DNA of 19,383 bases from JBOGEB01 sp050743125 (GTDB lineage: Bacteria; Actinomycetota; Nitriliruptoria; Euzebyales; Egibacteraceae). The position numbers and the translations under genes were made by a program. The stretch covers positions 1 to 19,383 of the forward strand of contig JBOGEB010000073.1 in NCBI GenBank assembly GCA_050743125.1, written 5' to 3'. The first letter of the stretch is position 1. Each line of letters begins with the position of its first letter. The notes below the pieces were generated by a model that was not told the DNA's origin, did not search any database, and saw only the letters and a program-made list of their open reading frames with translations. Of the stretch, positions 15,057 through 19,383 are shown one piece after another.

Positions 15057-17117
15057 CAGGGCTCCGGCAAAGTCTGTGACTTAGCTTGCTGACCTGGTTG
15101 GACGCTGGGGTGCTGGCTTTTTCCGAGGGCGGCTGGTAGAAGTCTTGCGTGCCGGAGAGCGTGCGTGAGGGTTTGGTGGTGCGGCCTGTCCGTCGTGACG
15201 AGGTCGACCGGTTCAACGCTGAGCTGGACGCCCATCACTGGTTGGGGCATCGCATCGTGGGTGAGACGATGCGTTATGTCGCGACCGAGGGTGACAGGTG
15301 GGTCGCGGTGTTGGGGTTCCGGTCCGCTGCGCTGGCGTGCGGTCCCAGGGACCGCTGGGTGGGCTGGTCAAAGCAGCAGCAGCTCCGCCGTCTGCGCTAT
15401 GTCGTGGACAACCAGCGTTTCTGTGTTCTGCCGCAGGGTCGAAAGCCGAATCTGGCCTCTGCGGTGCTGGCCAGGGCGCTGCGACGCATCTCAGGCGACT
15501 ACCGGGCCAGCTACGCCCACCCGGTGTTGGCCGTGGAGACGTTCACCGACCCGGCGCGCCACCGGGGCAGCTGCTGTGCGGCGGCCGGGTTCCTCGCTTT
15601 GGGGCAGACCCTGGGCTGTCGGCGCAGCGCGGGCGTCTACGTCCGCCACGGCAACCCCAAGCTTGCCTGGGCGCGGGGGCTGCGCCGTGACGCGCTGGGC
15701 GTCCTGTCGGCCCCTTTCGACCATCCGATCCTGTCAGCGAGCCCGAGGAGACCGGTGATCGACCTGAACGCTTTGGAGTTGGACGGGCCCGAAGGGCTGC
15801 TGGCCACACTCGGGCGGGTTCCCGATCCTCGCAGCAGGCGTGGGATCCGTCACAGCCTGGCGTCGGTGCTGGCGATCGCCGCGGTCGCGGTGCTGGCCGG
15901 GGCGCGCAGCTTCACAGCGGTCGGCGAGTATGCGGCGGAGCTTGACCAAGACGTGCTGGGCCGGCTGGGCGTGCGACGTCACCCGGTCACCGGCCGGCGC
16001 CTCGCGCCGCACGAGTCGACGCTGCGCAGAGCGGTCGTGCGCGTCGATGCTGACGCGGCCGACGCGGCGATAGGCGGTTGGCTGGCCGGCCAACAGCGGG
16101 CTCGACGTGTCCACGGACAGACGCTGGCGATCGCGGTGGACGGCAAGAGCCTGCGCGGCGCGGTCCAAGCTGACGGCCGGCCGGTGCATCTGTTCGCTGC
16201 GATGGCGCACAACCAGGGCGTCGTCATCGCGCAGCGCGAGGTCGGCCACACAACCAACGAGATCACCGAGCTCCGGCCGCTGCTGGCCGATCTCGACCTG
16301 GCCGGGGCGGTCGTGACCGCCGACGCGCTGCACACCCAACGCGGCCACGCCGACTTCCTGGTCCAAGACAAAAACGCCGATTACGTGTTCACGGTCAAAG
16401 GCAACCAGCCAGGGATTCTGGGGGCGGTCGAGGGCCTGTTCGAAGAGGGCACTTTCCCCCCCTTGCCGCACAGCCAAAGAGACTGACCGCGGGCACCCAC
16501 GGGTGGAGCACCGGTCCATCGAGGTCGCCGCCACCTCTCCTGAGCAGGTCCGCTTCCCGCATGCCGCCCAGGCGTTCTGCATCGTGCGTGAGGTGTTCAA
16601 CCTCGACGGGTCAGCCCGCTCCTGCGAGACCGTCCACGGGCTGACCAGCCTGACGCCGCAGAAAGCGGACCCGGCCCGTCTGCTGGGTCTGGCGCGTGAC
16701 CATTGGGGCATCGAGAACAGCCTCCACTGGGTTCGTGACGTCACGTTCGACGAGGACCGGTCGCAGGTCCGCACCGGATCCGGCCCGCGGGTGATGGCCA
16801 CGCTGCGCAACCTGGCGATCGGCGTGCTGCGCCTGGCGGGCGCGGCCAACATCGCGCAGGGATCGCGCTGGGCAGCGTGGAGCCCAGCCCGGTCCATGGC
16901 GCTGCTGGGCCTGTAAGCCCTCTTCGTCCCAAACAGGGCGCGCGCGATCAGCTGGGTCTGCGCTGACGTGCCCGTTTACGCCCTGACACTGGTCTGTCCT
17001 GCCGCTGTCCTGCCAAACGTGGCATCTCACGCGACTGGCAAGCCATTTCGCGATGCTCGAACTCCGGCGGATGTCCCTGCGCGTGATGCGCATCCCGCGA
17101 CTTTGCCGATCGCTCTG
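15057..17117 (+). mobile_element. ISAs1-family insertion sequence with a DUF4338-transposase fusion
   Basis: 2061 bp, bounded by imperfect inverted ends: left CAGGGCTCCGGCAAAGTC (15057), right, read inward, CAGAGCGATCGGCAAAGTC (17117), sharing the 10-bp core CGGCAAAGTC. A perfect 10-bp target duplication flanks it. One coding region (15149-16916) fills most of it, and about 200 bp after the stop are non-coding. The boundaries were confirmed by the smaller copy, which has the same ends, and by the host gene, which becomes continuous when the element is removed. Confidence 0.9.
15149..16916 (+). pseudogene. DUF4338 (DruA-like) domain fused to an ISAs1-type DDE transposase, frameshifted
   Basis: GTG 15149 opens a 445-residue frame. 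Residues about 10-200 are DUF4338: HHWLGHRIVGETMRYVA, HPVLAVETFTDPARHRGSCC and GVYVRHGNPKLAWARGL. From about 215 an ISAs1-type transposase follows: GRVPDPRSRRGIRHSLASVL, then IAVDGKSLRG (D331) and VVTADALHTQ (D392), the first two catalytic aspartates. The frame stops at 16486. The remaining part, ETDRGHPRVEHRSIEV through LHWVRDVTFDEDRSQVRTGS with the catalytic glutamate (codon 16752-16754) to 16916, is in the next frame. A C7 run at 16456-16462 is the likely site; one C fewer restores about 589 residues. Slippage at C7 could still give some full-length enzyme, otherwise this copy is dead. Confidence 0.85.
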
Positions 17118-17127
17118 GGCTCGGCGT
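17118..17127. repeat. Right 10-bp target-site duplication of the large IS
   Basis: GGCTCGGCGT directly after the right IS end at 17117, identical to 15047-15056. It forms part of the arginine-alanine codons of the interrupted membrane-protein gene. Confidence 0.92.
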
Positions 17128-17634
17128 AGGAACAGCCGGTCGGTCGCCTCGTCAAGAAAGCGGACGTAGCGCAATGGGGCGAAGCCGTTATAGGCCAGCA
17201 GAGCACGCAAGGCGATATGTCGCAGGCACGGCAGTCCACCGAAGCCCAGCCCAAAGAGCAGCGCCCAGAGCAACCCGGCGGCCAGCCCGACAGCCGGTCT
17301 GTTGGGTTGACCGCTGGGCAGCCCGGAGAACAGCCCGCCGACTAACCCCAAGACCAGCCCAAAGAACAGGGCGTGACGCGCTGATCGGTGGATGCCTTCG
17401 TTCGGCGTGGATCGTTCATTGGTCAACGCGACGGCCAACCCGCCGACCAGTCCGAAGACCAGCGCGCCGATCGGTCCAAAGAGCAGCGCGCCGACCAGCG
17501 CGCCGAGCAGTCGCCCATCGGCCCATCCGAAGACCAGCCCGTAGACCAGTCCGAGGAGCAGCCCGGCGACTAGCCCGTAGAACAGCCCACCGCGCAGCCC
17601 GGCGACCAGCCCCTTCCAGGACCAGCGCACCTCT

Positions 17635-18909
17635 TCAACCGGCTCGGTCTTGCTCATCAGCAAGGATCCGTCGTGTCTTTTCAACCGAGCGTGTCTGTTG
17701 GTTGAGGATAACCGCGGAAGTGAGTGATTCAGCCGACGGCTCGACCTGCTTTTGGTGCGTGTAGATCAGGGCGACGTCGGTCGCAAGATGAACGCGGTAG
17801 CGCCGAAAGGCGGCTGGCGTGCTTTGGTCCAGCCAATCCCAAAGGGTAATTGCTTCGATGTTTCCAAACTGCGCCAGGGTACTCGCTCGCATACGCTCCA
17901 CAAAGGAGCGGTCCGGGATGCCAAGCCAAGACGACGGCGCTTCGTCCTTGGTCTGCTCGGAGAAGGCTGCTGCGCGGTCAAACGCCTTCAGGGCGAGATC
18001 AAGACGACGTGCCCTCGCCTGGGTGAGCGCTTCATGGACTCCGATAGAACACTGTGCAGCAGCAGAAAGAGGCAGTGGGAAGAGCTGACGAAGCACTGAG
18101 AGTGCAAGCTTTGTGTCTCCATTTCGTGAGTGCATCGAGGCCACGCCACAGACGGCCAATACGTAGAGGTCCTGGTTAGCTGACCGCGATGCGAGTTCGG
18201 CAGTGCAGCGGTACCACTCGATCGCTGGCGCCCGCTGTCCCTGGTCAAACGCTTGGTAGGCCACGAGGTGACAGGCGTCGGCTGCCACCTCGGCAAGCTG
18301 CGCGCGCAGAGCGTGCGTGCCGTCGGTCAAGCGCCAGAAGTTGAAAAGTTTACGAGCGTGCCGCGTCGTTGCCGGAAGGTGTTTCTGTGACCCTTCCTTG
18401 CGGTCCAACCAACGAAAGCCTTCGGTTTCCGCACGAGCCTGGTCGAGGAGCACATCGGTGAGTTTTGGGACTGGCGGCGAATTCGGAGTGCGCCAGACGT
18501 GCACCAATGGTGGCGTGAGGATGTTCGCAAGTGTCGAGCCTGCAAGCCAGAGGAATTGGTCTCTCTGCACGTCCTCAGCTTCTTTAGCGGCAGCCGGGGA
18601 TTCCTCGACCTGCCGCTGGCCAGGCAGCTTGAACCACAGCAGATGCGCAGGGACCCCAAGCGTCTGCGCCCAGCGAATGAGCCGGCCGAGGTCCTGAATG
18701 GGCGGCCCATTTTCGATGCGGCTCAGTTGGGTCTGGGTGATCTCGAGCCAACCAGCCACGAGCTCTTGGGGGAGTGGACGATTGCCGTGGAACGGATGGA
18801 CGCGGTAGGCGTAGACGACCCGGCCCATATGCCAGTTGTCCAGGGCGTCGCATAACTGGTCGGTGTCCCAAAACTCGGGTGGCACGTCTTGGCGGATGGA
18901 GGGCAGCAT
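17635..18909 (-). CDS. XRE-family regulator with TPR-like C-terminal domain
   Basis: 424 residues from ATG 18909 (GGAAGAAG about 10 nt upstream). Residues about 46-97 form an XRE helix-turn-helix: LPQELVAGWLEITQTQLSRI then ENGPPIQDLGRLIRWAQTLG and VPAHLLWFKLPG. The rest is helical with TPR-like pairs, for example LAEVAADACHLVAYQAFDQG and GDTKLALSVLRQLF. This is the common actinobacterial XRE/TPR architecture, thought to control neighbouring genes in response to a bound partner. The start of the NACHT-type membrane gene overlaps its last 23 nt, so the two were cotranscribed. It is divergent from the WhiB-like gene at 19203 across a 293-bp region with a 29-bp palindrome. The gene is intact. Confidence 0.92.
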   Translation of the reverse strand: MLPSIRQDVPPEFWDTDQLCDALDNWHMGRVVYAYRVHPFHGNRPLPQELVAGWLEITQTQLSRIENGPPIQDLGRLIRWAQTLGVPAHLLWFKLPGQRQVEESPAAAKEAEDVQRDQFLWLAGSTLANILTPPLVHVWRTPNSPPVPKLTDVLLDQARAETEGFRWLDRKEGSQKHLPATTRHARKLFNFWRLTDGTHALRAQLAEVAADACHLVAYQAFDQGQRAPAIEWYRCTAELASRSANQDLYVLAVCGVASMHSRNGDTKLALSVLRQLFPLPLSAAAQCSIGVHEALTQARARRLDLALKAFDRAAAFSEQTKDEAPSSWLGIPDRSFVERMRASTLAQFGNIEAITLWDWLDQSTPAAFRRYRVHLATDVALIYTHQKQVEPSAESLTSAVILNQQTRSVEKTRRILADEQDRAG

Positions 18910-19092
18910 CTTGCCGCTTCTTCCGGCATAGCGAGGAAGTGTATCCGTGTTGTCGCGGGCCAGGCGGGTGCCGCAACGACAGTAGCGGACTGGTCGTCGG
19001 TCATCCGTCGTACTGACCTATCGTCAGAGCCGATTCCTGGCATTGGCTCGGCTGATGCGCGGAGTTTAGTCCTGGCGTTTCCGTCCTGTCAG

Positions 19093-19121
19093 GGTTGGTA
19101 TGCATCTGATGCATACCAACC
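19093..19121. promoter_or_regulatory. 29-bp perfect palindrome, candidate operator
   Basis: Arms GGTTGGTATGCATC (19093-19106) and the exact complement (19108-19121) around a single central T. It lies in the 18910-19202 divergent region between the XRE/TPR and WhiB-like genes, 81 bp before the WhiB ATG. No gene converges on it, so a terminator is unlikely. A dimeric regulator, plausibly the adjacent XRE protein, is the simplest binder. Confidence 0.8.
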
Positions 19122-19202
19122 GTGTAGCAGTCCCCTGGCCATCTCCGGGCGCACGAGGCAAAGCTTGCAGTCCACGAACCGTACTCTACGAGGAGCGACG
19201 CG

Positions 19203-19383
19203 ATGCTGGATTGGCGCCCCCAGGCCGCCTGCCTGGACGAAGACCCGGAATTGTTTTTCCCATCGGCTGGAGTGGTCCGGCTGTGGCCCAGACTGCGCAA
19301 GCCAAGGCCTACTGCCAGCGCTGTCCCGTCATCGACGAGTGTCTGGAGTGGGCGCTGGCCACCGGCCAGCACGACGGCGTGTG
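19203..19383 (+). pseudogene. WhiB-like regulator, frameshifted and cut by the window edge
   Basis: ATG 19203 has GAGGAG about 7 nt upstream and starts MLDWRPQAACLDEDPELFFP, with the first cluster cysteine C10. At TTTTTCCC (19254-19261) one base is missing. In the next frame the Wbl sequence goes on with IGWSGPAVAQTAQAKAYCQR, then CPVIDECLEWALATGQHDGV up to the window end, carrying the C-x2-C-x5-C cysteines. As written, the protein would lose three of its four cluster ligands. A single-base sequencing error is a real alternative. It resembles the Wbl at 369-611 (shared DPEL, RCPVI and WALATGQH). It is divergent from the XRE/TPR gene and the palindrome. Confidence 0.8.

Larger units (their letters stand above)
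14951..17657 (-). pseudogene. NACHT-protein-type C-terminal membrane domain gene, split by an IS
   Basis: From ATG 17657 the frame gives 180 residues to the IS edge at 17118: VEEVRWSWKGLVAGLRGGLF, then about 100 residues of glycine-leucine membrane helices, PNEGIHRSARHALFFGLVLG, and FLDEATDRLFLRRA. Omitting the IS and one target copy, the same frame resumes at 15046 with GSGYLFVHRLLLEHLAGSDP and ends at 14951 (211 residues, 636 nt). FLDxAxxRLxLRR-xGxYxFxHRLLLE is the conserved end of actinobacterial NACHT membrane proteins. No NACHT ATPase is attached: the start lies 23 nt inside the XRE/TPR gene. It may be a stand-alone partner of that regulator or a truncated receptor. As it stands, the gene loses its last 31 residues. 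Confidence 0.85.

Noticed and set aside
15149..15740. Druantia (DruA) anti-phage gene
   Set aside because: The DUF4338 domain is in frame with a transposase, lies inside a bounded IS, and no other Druantia genes are near.
17174..17764. Arg-rich repetitive plus frame (repeats of ARRPARR type)
   Set aside because: Antisense of the glycine-leucine membrane helices; the repeats reflect the GL periodicity of the real gene.
1..19383. CRISPR array or plasmid or phage origin
   Set aside because: No regularly spaced repeats with spacers, no iteron cluster beyond the single 3 x 15-bp array, and no replication, relaxase or integrase gene.

Overview
This window comes from a high-GC actinomycete. The two WhiB-type Fe-S regulators restrict it to Actinomycetota, and XRE regulators with TPR-like C-termini, a GntR/UTRA regulator and NACHT-type membrane tails are typical of filamentous genera. 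I cannot name the genus. It looks like an accessory region: about half of the recognisable genes are broken.

Layout. Positions 1-2264 hold the end of a TPR protein, a WhiB-like gene (minus) and, divergent from it, an XRE-like/TPR regulator (plus). The space between the divergent pair carries three tandem 15-bp repeats, and a strong hairpin follows the regulator. Positions 2587-4689 encode an unusual protein with two S41-protease-like modules. Positions 4832-8186 are a graveyard: the 5' part of a tRNA-Thr(GGU) gene, then relics of a CHAT domain, a VapC (PIN) toxin with an apparently intact antitoxin, a DarG-type antitoxin C-terminus, two small plus-strand genes, a DUF4062 (STAND-ATPase N-terminal) gene and a GntR regulator, nearly all with reading-frame breaks. 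Positions 8397-10303 are an island that looks lower in GC, with an intact GNAT acetyltransferase, an Fe(II)/2-oxoglutarate-type oxygenase and a BP74-like protein. Positions 11073-12504 are a pyruvate kinase pseudogene. Positions 13147-13806 encode an intact DJ-1/PfpI protein.

Positions 14150-17127 hold two related insertion sequences. The larger (15057-17117) has imperfect inverted ends and a perfect 10-bp target duplication. It encodes a DUF4338 domain fused to an ISAs1-type DDE transposase, frameshifted at a C7 run. The smaller (14160-14792) is an internally deleted derivative with its own target duplication. The large IS interrupts a minus-strand gene. Removing the IS and one target copy restores a continuous 211-codon frame for a glycine-rich membrane protein ending in the motif found at the C-terminus of actinobacterial NACHT proteins. 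That gene overlaps the end of a second XRE/TPR regulator (17635-18909), which in turn diverges from a second WhiB-like gene (19203 onwards, frameshifted, cut by the window edge). A 29-bp perfect palindrome lies between them. The window is therefore framed by two divergent WhiB/XRE-TPR pairs in opposite orientation.

Caveat. Many frame breaks are single-base differences at short homopolymers, so some may be sequencing errors. The in-frame stop in pyruvate kinase, the chimeric junctions, the truncated tRNA and the IS insertion cannot be explained that way.
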